In this document: positions 34,823-46,783 of the stretch, one piece after another | How positions within the stretch are numbered: the stretch's first letter is position 1 | How the letters are laid out: every line of letters starts with the position of its first letter | Assembly: GCF_019320115.1 (NCBI RefSeq) | Contig: NC_089582.1 | Coordinates: 120,759,856 to 120,823,855 of the forward strand | Source: Miscanthus floridulus | Lineage: Eukaryota; Streptophyta; Magnoliopsida; Poales; Poaceae | Direction: 5' to 3' | Length of the DNA stretch: 64,000 nucleotides | Made by a program: the position numbers and the translations under genes | Notes under the pieces: model-generated | Databases searched by the model: none | What the model was told of the DNA's origin: nothing | Seen by the model: only the letters and a program-made list of their open reading frames with translations

Positions 34823-36033
34823 CTTATGCTGGCGCTTGGATTAGATGGCGTTGGATCCACCAAATATCATGATGCATTCCTCAAGGTTGAGGAAGTCATC
34901 TCCGTCCTTGCTCGCCATGCCTCCATTCTTGGTTGTCGCCTCTTTGTCGTCTCCTTCTTTCGGCCCGCCGACCTATCATAGGAAATGTTTGAGGAGCTCG
35001 CAATCCTTGTAGAGGTGTTTGACGGGGCAAGCATGGTTGGTGCATGGGCTATTAATGAGCTTGTTGAAGTGGTCTGGCAGTCCCTGTTGGGGCTGCTTGC
35101 CCATGCGATCAGCCGCGGCGACCAACACGGTGTTGTCCGATCAACGCTGGTCCTTTTCGTTCTTCTTACCTCTCTATATGGAGGGGCCCTCATCTTGGTC
35201 TGTGTGCTTAGCCTTGCCTTTGTCCTAGCCTCCATTGAAGATCGCTCCAACTGCCTCCTCATCGGAGGCATGGTTAGTGGTGACATCGAGCAAGTCACGG
35301 GTGGTACGGGGCTTCAGGAAGCCAAGCTTGTGGATCAGGGACTCACAGGTCATCCCAGAGAGGAATGCGCTGATGACGTCCGTGTCGATGACATTAGGGA
35401 GGGAGTTGCATTGTTGGGAGAACCTATGGATGTAATTCCACAGGGACTCGCTGGACTCCTGTTGGTAGCTCTTGAGGTCCTAGGAGTTACCAAGGCAGAC
35501 ATACGTCCTCTAGAAATTCTCGATGAAGACCCTCTTGAGGTCCACCCAGTCGTGAATGCTATCATGCGGGAGGAATTCAAGCCATGCCCGAACATGTTCC
35601 CCCATGCAGATGGGGAGATACTGAATGATGAAATAGTCATCATCTACCCCTCCGACTCAGTAGGCGAGCCAGAAATTCTTGAGCCAAATACTAGGGTTTG
35701 GCTCCCCGGTGTACTTGGTGATGTTGGTGGGTGGTCGGAAGCGCTGTGGTAACGGTGCTCTCTAGATACGCTGGTTAAAGGCCCGTGGTCCTAGGCCCTC
35801 AGGGCTAGGACTCCGGTCATCTGGCCGGCGACCATGCCTAGGGTGCGTTTCACCACTCCCCTCGATGGTTCAGCCAGGATCCATGTCACCTGCTCTCACC
35901 ACTACCCAATGGATGTCATCATCATGCCAGCCTGATGTCGATTGTTGAAGAGGTTGCAACCGTCTTGGTGCGGACCGAGCCATTCGTGTACCGGCGGTCG
36001 GTGCGGAGTAGGCGCTAGGTCAGACTGTGGTGC

Positions 36034-37947
36034 AAAGGCTTATTTGTTATGGGATTTCCATGTTCTATGTGAAAGCAAGCTCATAAGAATTAATTAATAA
36101 GACATGAGGGATAGCATATGGAATGGTCTCATATTTGAAGCTTGCTAAATTGAAATGAAAAAAGGTAACAATACAAATGAATGGTTGATTCAACACAAGA
36201 TGTGACTTGATGGCTTGAGATGGTGAAGGTAGCAAGGAAAGGCTTTGAGGTACTAAGCAAGGGTGAAGGGCAAGCAATGACTTGGTGGCCGAAGAACCTA
36301 GCTAGGGTGAAGAAGGGAGTACTTGCATTTAATTGAGGTACTAATCAAGCTACGATGGTCATATTGATGTGGAGGATCAAATCTATATTGGACAAAGTGT
36401 TTAAAGTGACTTGATGCATTTGGAGTTATTCATATTTAATGAATGGAAGCAAGTCATGTGCTCAAGATGGCTATGCTCAAGTGACAAGATCAATATCAAC
36501 ATGTTGGCACCCTTACTTAATGAAGATTGAAAGAGACGGCATTAATTCAAAAGAGGTCAACTCAAGTGGAATAAATTCGTTTTTCCTTTAATCTTGAGTT
36601 TAATAGGTATGCCGTACTATTAAGAGGGATGCATCATGTTGATAGATAATATTTCATAAGTGCTCAAGCCAACCCATGTGAGTTTTGAGTATTTGAGAGA
36701 CAAAAAAGCTAACTAATTTCTTGCTAGTCTGGCAATACCGGACGTGTCTGGTATTCACACCGGACATGTCAGGTATTTGCCCAGCAATGGTAAAATTATT
36801 GTTCTCGGGTTGGTTCATCGGAAGTTCCAACATAAGTTGGGAGTTCCGATGGTTGGGAGTTCCAGCAATGGTCAGGAGTTCCGACGTCTCGCGCTTTAAC
36901 TGACTTGGAGAGTTCACTGTGGTATTCATACTAGACGTGTTCGGTATGGACGACCAGAGGCCAACGGCTAGTTTTCAAATGCCTTAAGAGTCGAGAGTTC
37001 ATTGTGGTATTGATATCGGACATGTTAGGTATGGCAACGGCTATAAAACAGCTAGTTTTTCTAAGGGGGCTATAAATACCCCCAAGCCTCCACCTTTGGA
37101 GGCTGCTGATTCTGCAGATACACATACACGTTTTGAGCCTCTCTCAAACCCTCTCTTAGTGAGTGTATGATCCAAATAGCAAAATCCATTTGTGGGTTAA
37201 GAGAGAATTTGAAAAAGAGAGCAAGCCACCACTTGAGCACTTGTGCATATTGTCTATTTCGTGATTTGCATTTGTTACTCCTAGACTCTTTGGTCCTAGA
37301 TGGTTAGGCGTCGCCGGAGAGCACTCGAGAGATTGTGGTGTGCCTCGAAAGGTTTGTAATTTTCGATTCCACCACCTCAGAATCAACTAGTGGAAGGAAG
37401 AAAAGGAGTTGGAAAAGACTCCGGCTAGAGTGACCTTCGTGGTATCCTCTAGGGCTGACCTTCGTTGGGTCGCCCGCAACCCCTCAACGGAGAGTAGGAC
37501 TCGAACGAGTTCGAACTTTGGTAAAACAAATATCATGTCTCAATTCACATTTCATTCGATATTTGTGTTGCTCTTGCTCTTATGCAGGTTATCTATGTAT
37601 ATTATCATATCTAGTAGGTACCTACAATTTGATTTGAAGTTAGAAATCGAAAGAAGCGAGTTTAGGGTTGTTCCACTTAAACCATGTATACCGGACACGT
37701 CCAATATTTCCTACCTGTGCTGAATATATTTATTCTCTTTTCTAACTTTGTATTGCAGGGTTGTAACATCTATATATATCCTTTATACCTTGTTTACTCT
37801 GTGGTAAACTTGTGAGAGGTGGTACTACACTTAATTTAGAGTTTCCATTTTGGAAACTCTCTTTACTAATCATTTCCACATTTAAAGGTGTTAATTTTTA
37901 GAAACGCCTATTCACCCCCGCTCTAGGCGGCATCCTAGGTCCTTTCA
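36034..37947 (+). repeat. 5' LTR of the Sirevirus, truncated at its start
   Basis: The match with the 3' LTR begins at AAAGGCTTAT, which is position 192 of the 3' LTR. It ends CCTTTCA, two bases before the primer site. It is also shorter internally, with fewer GGGAGTTCC and palindrome copies than the 3' LTR. TATA-like CTATAAATACC is at about 37070. Confidence 0.85.
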
Positions 37948-37949
37948 AT

Positions 37950-37965
37950 TGGTATCAGAGTAAGG
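37950..37965 (+). other. Primer binding site, initiator methionine tRNA
   Basis: TGGTATCAGAGTAAGG lies two bases after the 5' LTR. The first ten bases match the common plant copia primer site complementary to the initiator-Met tRNA 3' end. Confidence 0.9.
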
Positions 37966-37999
37966 TTCTCACCTAAAGCTTCACCGCCATGAGAAAAGG

Positions 38000-39972
38000 A
38001 TGTCGATGCCTATCGAGATGGAGCTGGTGCTTCTCCAAAATGATGGTTCAAACTTTCTACCTTGGTCAATTCATGTACTCAATGCTTTTAGGGATATTAG
38101 TCATCTTGTTGAGCATATTGTGGATACAAGCATAACTCTTCCTATAGTTGATTGGAGCAACTACAAAAATTTGTCAAAAGAAGAAGAGATATGTGTGCAA
38201 CTCAATGCTCAAGCTACTAATGTCATTTTGAGTACATTAAGTGTAGAGGTTCAAGATGAGGCAATCTTCAATGGACAACCACCTCCGGAGAGTGCTCATC
38301 TCATTTAGACTAGACTTTTTGATTTATACGGAAAATCCAAATGTGATGATGCATTTGAGATTGAGTCAATGGAAAGTATGTCCATTGTGTCTTTATGCAG
38401 CAAAGAAGCCTCATAAGACCTCATGAGCGCTGAGCCAGAGAAAGAAGTGCAAGCAGCGCATGACTTGCTGCCTGTCTGCACATACCGGACATGTCCGATA
38501 TGGCCGAGGCAACAAAACAGCAAACAGCTGTTTGCAATGATGCTCAAGCCCAGCGGTGACCAAGTGATGAATCAACCTCAGTATCTCATGATACTCATCA
38601 CTTGTGTCTCATGGCCAAGAAAAGCAAGAAAAAGAGTAACAAGAAAGATCAAGAAAAGGAGAAAGCATAAGTAGATTATCAAGATGAGAGTGATGTTGAA
38701 GTTGAAGACAACTACAACCTTGATCATCTCAACTACAAAGACAAGTTCATCATCATGAAGATAGTTGAAAAGAATGATGAGCTTGAAGAAGAGATTGAGA
38801 AGCAAGAGCAATCACTTCAAAAGCAAGAATTGTTTCTCATCTCCAAGATGGAACAACTAAAGGCTCTAAGTGAAAGGTATGAAAAATTGTCAATTGAGCA
38901 TACTTTAGTTACTAACTCCTCTTCTAGTGTTTCACAACTAGAGAAGGAAAACTTTGAGCTCAAGGCAAGGCTAGATGAACTATCAAGCAAGTATAATGTG
39001 CTACAAGCAAACTATGTTCATCTAAAGTGCTCTCATGATGAAGTAGTAGAATCAAGCATCATGCTTGAGGTAACTCATGAGGTTGTGATCACATTGGTAA
39101 AATTTTCTCAACCTCTCACACATTCACTCACTAGTACACCATCTCAATTAAATATTTCTTGTATTAATGAGTGTGCTCCTCAAGCAAGCCAATATTCGAT
39201 TGAGCTAAATCTTATAGAAAATGTAGAGCTCAAAGAAGAGGTAAAAAGGTTAAAGAAAGATGTGATTCGGTTGAAGGGTAGGGAGAAAGCACAACCTTCT
39301 CAACATAACCGTGATAACATGGTGAAGAAGCTTGAGAAGGGTTCAAACCTTGCTTCCTCCAAAGCCCAACAAAAGAATCACATTTCAAGTAAGGCCAACA
39401 CAACCAAGAGCAAGAAATATGGAAAAAGGTTATGCTATAGTTGTGGATTATATGGACATGAGTGGGCAATGTGTCCACATAAGAGTTGGTCCGACAAGTG
39501 TGAAGTGGCCAAACAAAAGGTCTCAAACAAGTTGGCCAACCAAAAGAAAAGTGATGGACAAAGCGCTTGTCTCATGAGCAAGAAATTGAGGCATCCTACC
39601 AAGAAATGCCCAATGTACAAAGAGGCAAGAAAGGAAGCCCAAGTTACAACAAGAAGATGCTATGGATGCAATGAGATGGGCCACAAGGTTGATAGATGTC
39701 CATACAAGCAAAACAAGCATAGAGCAAACAAAGGTCGCATATGCTATGCTTGTAGAAGAAAGAGGCATCTAAGCTATGAATGCCCAAATGGTAACGCTCC
39801 TAAGCCGAACACATTTGTTTATAATGATAAGCTTAGGAAGACAACAAATGGAGTTAGTACTATCAAGGTGATGTGTTCACCACAAACTAGTGCTAAAGCC
39901 ATTTGGGTGCCTAAGCACTTGTTGACTAACCGAAAAGGATCCAACAAGAGTTGGGTACCAAAGTGTGCTTAG
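38000..39972 (+). pseudogene. Gag of the Sirevirus-like element
   Basis: The ATG at 38000 opens a copia-type gag N-terminus (NDGSNFLPWSIHVLNAFRD, then KNLSKEEEICVQLNAQATN), stopped by TAG at 38306. A palindrome-containing stretch and a frame change follow. From 38755 a 405-codon frame encodes a long coiled coil (ELEEEIEKQEQSLQKQE onward) and CCHC zinc knuckles: CYSCGLYGHEWAMC, CYGCNEMGHKVDRC and CYACRRKRHLSYEC. A fourth, eroded one sits near 39560-39610. The frame ends WVPKCA at 39972 without entering a protease. Gag packages the element RNA into cytoplasmic particles. Sirevirus Gag is known for its coiled coil and multiple knuckles. Confidence 0.8.
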
Positions 39973-41375
39973 GTTAATGATGTAGGTACTTGGTGATGAG
40001 ATGAAGACTTTGGGATGGTTGAGCAAGCAATTTGATTATATTCACTCAATCTATCAACCAATTCTTATCATAATCTCTTATATGGTTGACCCGGAGATAA
40101 TTCAATGAATATATCATAGATTTCATCCACACCATTGGTAACAAGTACCTAAACCTTATAGGATAGCCACCTTGTTCATTTTGTGTTCAATAGTTCACAA
40201 ATAGGCATATTTGTGAAATAATGAAAGTGGCTAATTGAAAAGTATTTTATTTTGCCATATGATGCTTTTAATAGCTCTCTAGTAGAGCAATTCATTTGTT
40301 GAGATGCAGGTATACAATAAATAATAGAGCTAAACGAAGAATCATAAACAGCGAATTAATTGGTTCTGTCCTTCCCCTATCGGACGTGTCCGGTATGGCC
40401 AGGGATAGAAAGAAAGTGTTCCTATTTTGCGTATTCTGGATGTGTCCGGTATACCTATCGGACGTGTCTGGTATTATAGGAACCAGAACACTAATTGAAT
40501 TGCAACTGAGTCTTTAATCCATATATTTTCATATATTCTCAATTTACTCAGAAGCTTGTGGTTTACCAAATCTAAGTGGATTGTGAGCATCTCTTGAACT
40601 CAATTTTAGATATGGCAATTTATTTGGTTTATGGTCAAAATGGAAAATTGGCTCCCAATTTCTTAATAGAATGAAGTGCTAGTTGAAAGTCTTTTAAATT
40701 ACTTAAAGCACTTATTTAGGGGAGCTCAGTTTCTATTTTGCACCTTGTGGACTAACAAACTTATCTAGCATTCTTTGTAGTCCTTTGGATGGAAAATTGA
40801 TTTAGTATCTAGAATGATTATTTGGCAACTAAGGTCAACATAAAGACTATCATGCTATATATCTTCTTACTGGTATTCTTGTGGGCTCAAGGCAAAGGTA
40901 TGTGTTTACATACATGCATTGTAAGTGCATCTAAGGCCCTTTATATGTTAGAATGTATGTTTGTGTGCCATAGAAGAGATGTTTTTCAAAACCCATAACT
41001 AGCATGTGTAGGTGGTGTGAATTTGAAAAACTATTTGAATCTTGATCTTTGTGACCTAGCCTTGTCATGTGATAATTATAGCTCTCCTTGATTATTTGAT
41101 TGGCTAATTACACATGACATGGCTTTCTTAAGTCCACAATCTACTATGTCTCACAATATCTCTCTCAAGTAATCAAAATCTATATATGCCAAATATTTGG
41201 AAAAGAGAAGTGATACTCATGGCATTTGGATAAGAAAAGTAATTACACCTTATTTGGATCAAGGACATACATATTTTTGGATCAAGAAATGATAGAGAAG
41301 GGGATTGAAATTAAGTAAATGAAATTTGGAAAAAGATCAGCCAGCCCACAAATACCGGACATGTCCGGTATGAGC
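39973..41375. other. Sirevirus interior without coding sequence
   Basis: This AT-rich stretch holds palindromes at about 40378-40400, 40436-40475 and 41354-41373. No protease, integrase, reverse transcriptase or RNase H motif is visible in any frame, although pol would be expected here. Confidence 0.65.
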
Positions 41376-43829
41376 GGGATTATAAAAACAACCGGTACCC
41401 CTTCGGCCAAGTTAGGTTATTCATCTTCCAGCCAACCCAGCCACCTCTCCTCGACCTTCATTGGCGATTTCAAGTTTCCACCGTGAAAAGGAAGAGAGGG
41501 AGATTGGATTGGAGGAGATTTGCACCAAGATCGAAGACTCCAGGACTTAGATTTCCAATCGTATCTTCATTCACTCTCACAAGGTACCCTAATCCTGGAC
41601 CTCATCCGATCTAAGCAGTTAGGGCATGATTTTGAAATCCCTTTGGTACAGATGCTACATTACTTGTCTAGAAGCAATGCCTAGAGTTTGGATTGGATTG
41701 GTTGAAGATTGAGCCAAGGACCCTGGCTAGGGTTGCTGTCCGCTCATACCGGACGTGTCCGGTATGTAGGTATGCATGGGACAGCAGAGCAAATTTTGCT
41801 CCCTTGTTTCAATCCTCTCAGTGGTTGATTCTTAGGACTAAGTCTAATTGTCTATTGTGTTTTGTGAACCTTTTGACCTAGGTTGGTTAAGGTGATTACA
41901 AAGCATAGGATAATTATTCTTATTTCTATATTTCAACTAAAATAAGCTATCGTTTGGGCATGTATCTAAAATTCCTTGCAAATCTTTAGATATAGGACAG
42001 CAGCTATGAGTGGAAGACAGGAACCTAGGTCCAAGCATAGGCATGATCCAGCACTAGAAAAACATAAGAAGGCAAGACAAGAAATGCATCTCAGATATAG
42101 TCAGCAGGAGCAGGGCAGCAGCAGGGGACTCTCTAGGGCTACTAGGGGTGATCCACAATACAAAGAGGGAGACAACAGTTCTTCCTCTGACACAGATACT
42201 GAGGAGTATAGAGTGGAGCCTAGTACCAAAAAGAGGAAGAGCACTGACAGAGATTCAGATGGTGGCAGCTCAAATGATGAGCAAGAGATTGAGGAGGAGT
42301 AGGCTGTACCTCTAGCTCAGCACCAACCAGGTCAGGGTATGCACTACGGTTTACTTGAGCCACATCCATCTAGTGTACCCTCTTATGTCGCCAGAGTTGA
42401 CTATTGAGGGAAAGGCATGACCAGAAGTGCCAGAGATGAAAGAAGGATTGATCCAAGGGGCTTGTCTAGGATTTAGTTTGATCATCGATTTCAGACAGCC
42501 TTTCATATGGACTTCTACACTAGTGTGATCCTCGCTAGGAACCCAGTGATTGCCAGGTCTTAGTGGATTGACTGGTAGTACATCAGAGATTTGCAGAAGG
42601 CCTCCATTGATCATGATATTGCCTTTTGTGAGCATACAGGGGTTTATGAGATTATGGAGTTTCAGCATGACTAGAACATAGAGGTGGTAGCTCAGTTCTA
42701 TGCCACCCTGTATGTTGAGGAGGATGAGAGGCATATGCACTAGATGCTTGAGGGCCAGTGTTACAGTGTTGATTATGATGCTTTTGTAGCTCTACTTGGC
42801 TTCTCAGATGATGATCTTTAGAAAGATAGGATCCACATAGAGCAGGTGTTGCCTCTAAAGCAGCTTGCCTACATGTACCCACCAGGGGTTGAGAGAGGAG
42901 CAATGGGGAAGGTTTTAGGTCTTCACCCTACTTACATATACATGGATAGGATGTTTAGGAAGACCATTGATTGCAAGGGTGGAGATAAGAGAAACATTGC
43001 AGATTACTCTAGGAACCTGCTCCACAAGATGGCACCTGATGCACAACCTTTTAGCGTCTTTGATTTCATATGGTGCGAGATCATGAGTGTCGGCGAGAGA
43101 CCCCTCAAGGGTTATGATTTTACTCCCTACATCATGCACATGATTGAGCAGGTCATATGGTGTACCTTTGAGTATGATAAGGTACATAAGGCCCTGAAGA
43201 TTGTTGTAGATTTGACTGAGGTTAGGGTACCTCCAGCAGGACTAGGAGGAGGAGGAGCAGCACTAGAGGCAGATGCACCTGTAAGTGGTGGTGTAGTAGG
43301 ACGAGCTTCTCCTCTACCACATGCTCCTCCACGTTCTTCTCCACGTCGCCGCAGTCCTCCTTCTACTATTCGCAAGATGTTCAGTGCTATCTTTAGGATG
43401 TGCAAGGACATACGGACCTGTCAGCAGAAGGAGAAGGAGGCTAGGAGGAAGGATACTCGGACTTTGAAGAAGATTGCTTTTAGACTTGAGCTTGATCCTC
43501 CTAGGTCTCCATTATCAGATGAGGCAGCTAGTGAGCCTAAGACTAAGGAGCAGTAGCAGGGCAGGTATGACGTAGAGTTTGCTGAGTTCCTTCAGCGACA
43601 GCAACAGCAGCAGCAAGCTCCAGAGCACCTTGACACTTTACCACTATAGGCTCGTGTGCCTACTCACTCTCAGCCACATCCTAGTGCAGCAGACGAGTAT
43701 GCTTCAGACTGGTGGAGTGACCTCACAGGTAGTTTCTATGACCCGTCTAGTGTGGGTGGTTCTTGTCCAGCCGGCGCCACACGCTCAGATGATGAGGATG
43801 CTGGTAGAGATAAAGATGATGATGAGTGA
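41376..43829 (+). pseudogene. Accessory gene of the Sirevirus-like element, ATHILA ORF1-like, one frame with only point stops
   Basis: A TATA-like GATTATAAAAAC (about 41379) precedes a leader ending CACAAG|GTACCC (about 41584). A likely intron runs to an ATATAG acceptor (about 41996), ten bases before the ATG at 42006. One frame runs from 42006 to the TGA at 43829, about 607 codons, with no indel but ten in-frame stops (nine TAG, one TGA). The product has a basic/acidic low-complexity start and a central domain with AYMYPPGVERG, LHPTYIYMDRMFRKTI, AQPFSVFDFIWCEI and YDFTPYIMHMIEQVIW. A Pro/Arg-rich hinge and a Gln-rich, acidic tail follow. The central pattern resembles the putative plant transposon / ATHILA ORF1 family. 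It lies where Sireviruses carry an env-like ORF. Function is unknown. Confidence 0.6.
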
Positions 43830-44485
43830 TGACAGCTGTTAGAGATAGCTTGTAGCCCCTTTGTCCTTAGTATGTCATTGTTGGACCTTTGTGGTGATAG
43901 ATGACAAAGGGGGAGAGAGACTGATTAAAGCTTCAGGATATTTGTTTCTTTTGCTTATCTTTGTACCTAAAGATATGTACTGCAGGCTGTAGTTTTTGTT
44001 TTTTGAGCTTCATTGATGTATCTTGGATTTGAGATAGATTGTATCCTATGAGAGATGAGACTCATTTATGCCTTATCTATGTATCTTTTGGGACAAGATC
44101 TATATTTATATATTAGTGGCTTGTGGACTTGAGAAAATGTGTAATGAGTGCTATGTGTGACATACATGTGTTATATTTATTTTCATAAGGACTATGCATG
44201 CTAGAATGAAAATATTTGATGTGATGTCTTTATATTTATTCTTGTGTGATATATCTTGACATATGCATCATAGTTTTACTTTGTCACACACACATGCACT
44301 CCACAGATGCAATGATTTAGGGGGAGTCTCCAATTGTTTTAGTATGTGCAATTGACATTTGAGGTCATTTCATGAATTCTAATCATAAGCACATATTAAG
44401 GGGGAACCTCTCATAAATTATTGAACCCAAAAGTTTAAATGTGTATATTCTTTTGTAAGCTTTAATCAAGTTGCCATCAATCACC

Positions 44486-44498
44486 AAAAAGGGGAAGA
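44486..44498 (+). other. Polypurine tract of the Sirevirus-like element
   Basis: AAAAAGGGGAAGA lies one base before the 3' LTR start TGAAAGTGCATC. This is the standard primer site for plus-strand DNA synthesis. Confidence 0.85.
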
Positions 44499-44499
44499 T

Positions 44500-46783
44500 T
44501 GAAAGTGCATCTAGCCCTTTAGTGGGGTTTAGATGGTTGAATGACAACATGATTAAAGGTCTAACTCATTTGCTAAGTGTGGACAGGTAATAGGTTATCT
44601 CACAGGTACTTAATGAAAGCCAAAATGATGCATTGTTGTATAAAATATTCTAGTTCAAGCACAAGACAACAATGCAAATGCAATTCATGTAAAGGCTTAT
44701 TTATTGTGGGATTTCCATGTTCTATGTGAAAGCAAGCTCGTAAGAATTAATTAATGAGACATGAGGGACTGCATATGGAATGGTCTCATATTTGAAGCTT
44801 GCTAAATTGAAATGAAAAAAGATAATACAAATGAATGGTTGATTCAACACAAGATGTGACTTGATGGCTTGAGATGGTGAAGATAACAAGGAAAGGCTTC
44901 GAGGTACTAAGCAAGGGTAAAGGGCAAGCGACGGCTTGGCGGCCGAAGAACCTAGCTAGGTTGAAGAAGGGAGTACTTACAATTAGTTGAGGTACTAATC
45001 AAGCTACGATGGTCATATTGATGTGGAGGATCAAATCTATATTGGACAAAGTGTTTAAAGTGACTTGATGCATTTGGAGTTATTCATATTTGATGAATGG
45101 AATCAAGTCATGTGCTCAAGATGGCTATGCTCAAGTGACAAGATCAATATCAACATGTTGGCACCCTTACTTGATGAAGATTGAAAGAGACGTCATTAAT
45201 TCAAAAGAGGTCAACTCAAGTGGTATAAATTTATTTTTCCTTTAATCTTGAGTTTAATAGGTATGTCGTACTATTAAGAGGGATGCATCATGTTGACAGA
45301 TAATGTTTCATAAGTGCTCAAGCCAACCCATGTGAGTTTTGGGTATTTAAGAGACAAAAGAGCTAACTGATTTCTTGCTGGTCTAGCAATACCGGACGTG
45401 TCCGGTATTTGCCCAGCAATGGTAAAATTGTTGTTCTTGGGTTGGTTTATCGGAAGTTCCGATGGTCAGGAGTTCCGGTAATAGTCGGGAGTTCCAACGT
45501 CTCACCCTTTAACTGACTTGTAGAGTTCACTGTGATATTCATATTGGACGTGTCCGGTATGGACGACCAGAGGCTAACGACTAGTTTTCAAATGCCTTGA
45601 GAGTCGGGAGTTCCGATGGTCAAAAGTTTCGCCATGAGTCGGGAGTTCGACAACTCACAAACTTCAACTCAATTACTTAGTTTTCAAATATGCTGAGGGT
45701 CGGGAGTTCCAACGTGAGTCAGGAGTTCCGGCATTCATCGGGAGTTCCGACGCCTCACATTGTCACTGTAACTTAGTTACTGTTGGCGCAGTGTAAGTCA
45801 TACCGGACGTGTCCGGTATGGCAACGGCTAGTTTTTCCAAGGGGGCTATAAATACCCCCAAGCCTCCACCTTTGGAGGTCGTTGATTCTACTGATACACA
45901 TACACGTTTTGAGCCTCTCCCAAACCCTCTCTTAGCGAGTGTGTGATGCAAATAGCAAAATCCATTTGTGGGTTAAGAGAGAATTTAAAAAAGAGAGCAA
46001 GCCACCACTTGAGCACTTGTGCATATTGTCTATTTCATGATTCGCATTTGTTACTCTTGGACTCTTCGGTCCTAGACGGTTAGGCGTCGTCGAAGAGCAC
46101 CCGAGAAATTATGGTGTGCCTCAGAAAGTTTGTAACGGTCGACTCCACCACCTCGGAATCAACTAGTGGAAGGAGGAAAAGGAGTTAGAAAAGACTTCGG
46201 CTAGAGTGACCTTCATGGTATCCTCTAGGGCTGACCTTCGCTGGGTCGCCCGTAGCCCCCTCAACGGAGAGTAGGACTCGAACGAGTCCAAACTTCGGTA
46301 AAACAAATATCGTGTCTCAATTCGTATTTCATTCGATATTTGTGTTGCTCTTGCTCTTGTGCAGGTTATCTATGTATATTGTCATATCTAGTAGGTACCT
46401 GCAATTTGATTTGAAGTTAGAAATTGAAAGAAGCAAGTTTAGGGCTATTCCACTGAAACCGTGTATACCGGACATGTCCGGTATTGATCACTGTGACAGG
46501 CTGTTATGCAGAACACGTGCATACCGGACATGTCCGATATTTCCTACCTATGCTGAATATATTCATTCTCTGTTCAAACTTTGTATTGCAGGGTTGTAAC
46601 TTCTATATATATTCTTTATACCTTGTTTACTTTGTGGCAAACTTGTGAGTGGTGGTACTACACTTAATTTGGAGTTTTCATTTTGGAAACTCTCTTTACT
46701 AATTGTTTCTGCATTTAAAGGTGTTAATTTTTAGAAATGCCTATTCACCCCCCCCCCTTTAGGTGGCATCCTAGGTCCTTTCA
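44500..46783 (+). repeat. 3' LTR of the Sirevirus-like element
   Basis: This 2,284-bp repeat runs from TGAAAGTGCATC to CCTTTCA. It contains palindromes at about 45391, 45541, 45802, 46466 and 46522, and GGGAGTTCC-type repeats between 45450 and 45760. CTATAAATACC near 45845 is TATA-like. Confidence 0.9.

Larger units (their letters stand above)
36034..46783 (+). mobile_element. Sirevirus-like Ty1/copia element without pol, carrying an extra gene
   Basis: Direct repeats 36034-37947 and 44500-46783 are LTRs. The first lacks its leading 191 bp. TGGTATCAGAGTAAGG (37950-37965) is the initiator-Met tRNA primer site. AAAAAGGGGAAGA (44486-44498) is the polypurine tract directly before the 3' LTR start TGAAAGTGC. 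Repeated palindromes of the type ATACCGGACGTGTCCGGTAT in LTRs and interior are a Sirevirus signature. The interior has gag with zinc knuckles and an accessory gene, but no protease, integrase or reverse transcriptase. It is nested in Tat 2 gag. Confidence 0.85.

Noticed and set aside
34985..35752. 255-codon open frame on the plus strand
   Set aside because: It is the exact antisense of Tat 2 gag, and a similar open antisense frame occurs over Tat 1 gag (14370-14672). It reflects codon composition of gag and matches no antisense gene family.
42351..42903. Minus-strand frames of 129 and 83 codons
   Set aside because: Antisense of the accessory gene, whose plus frame has conserved content and collinear stops.
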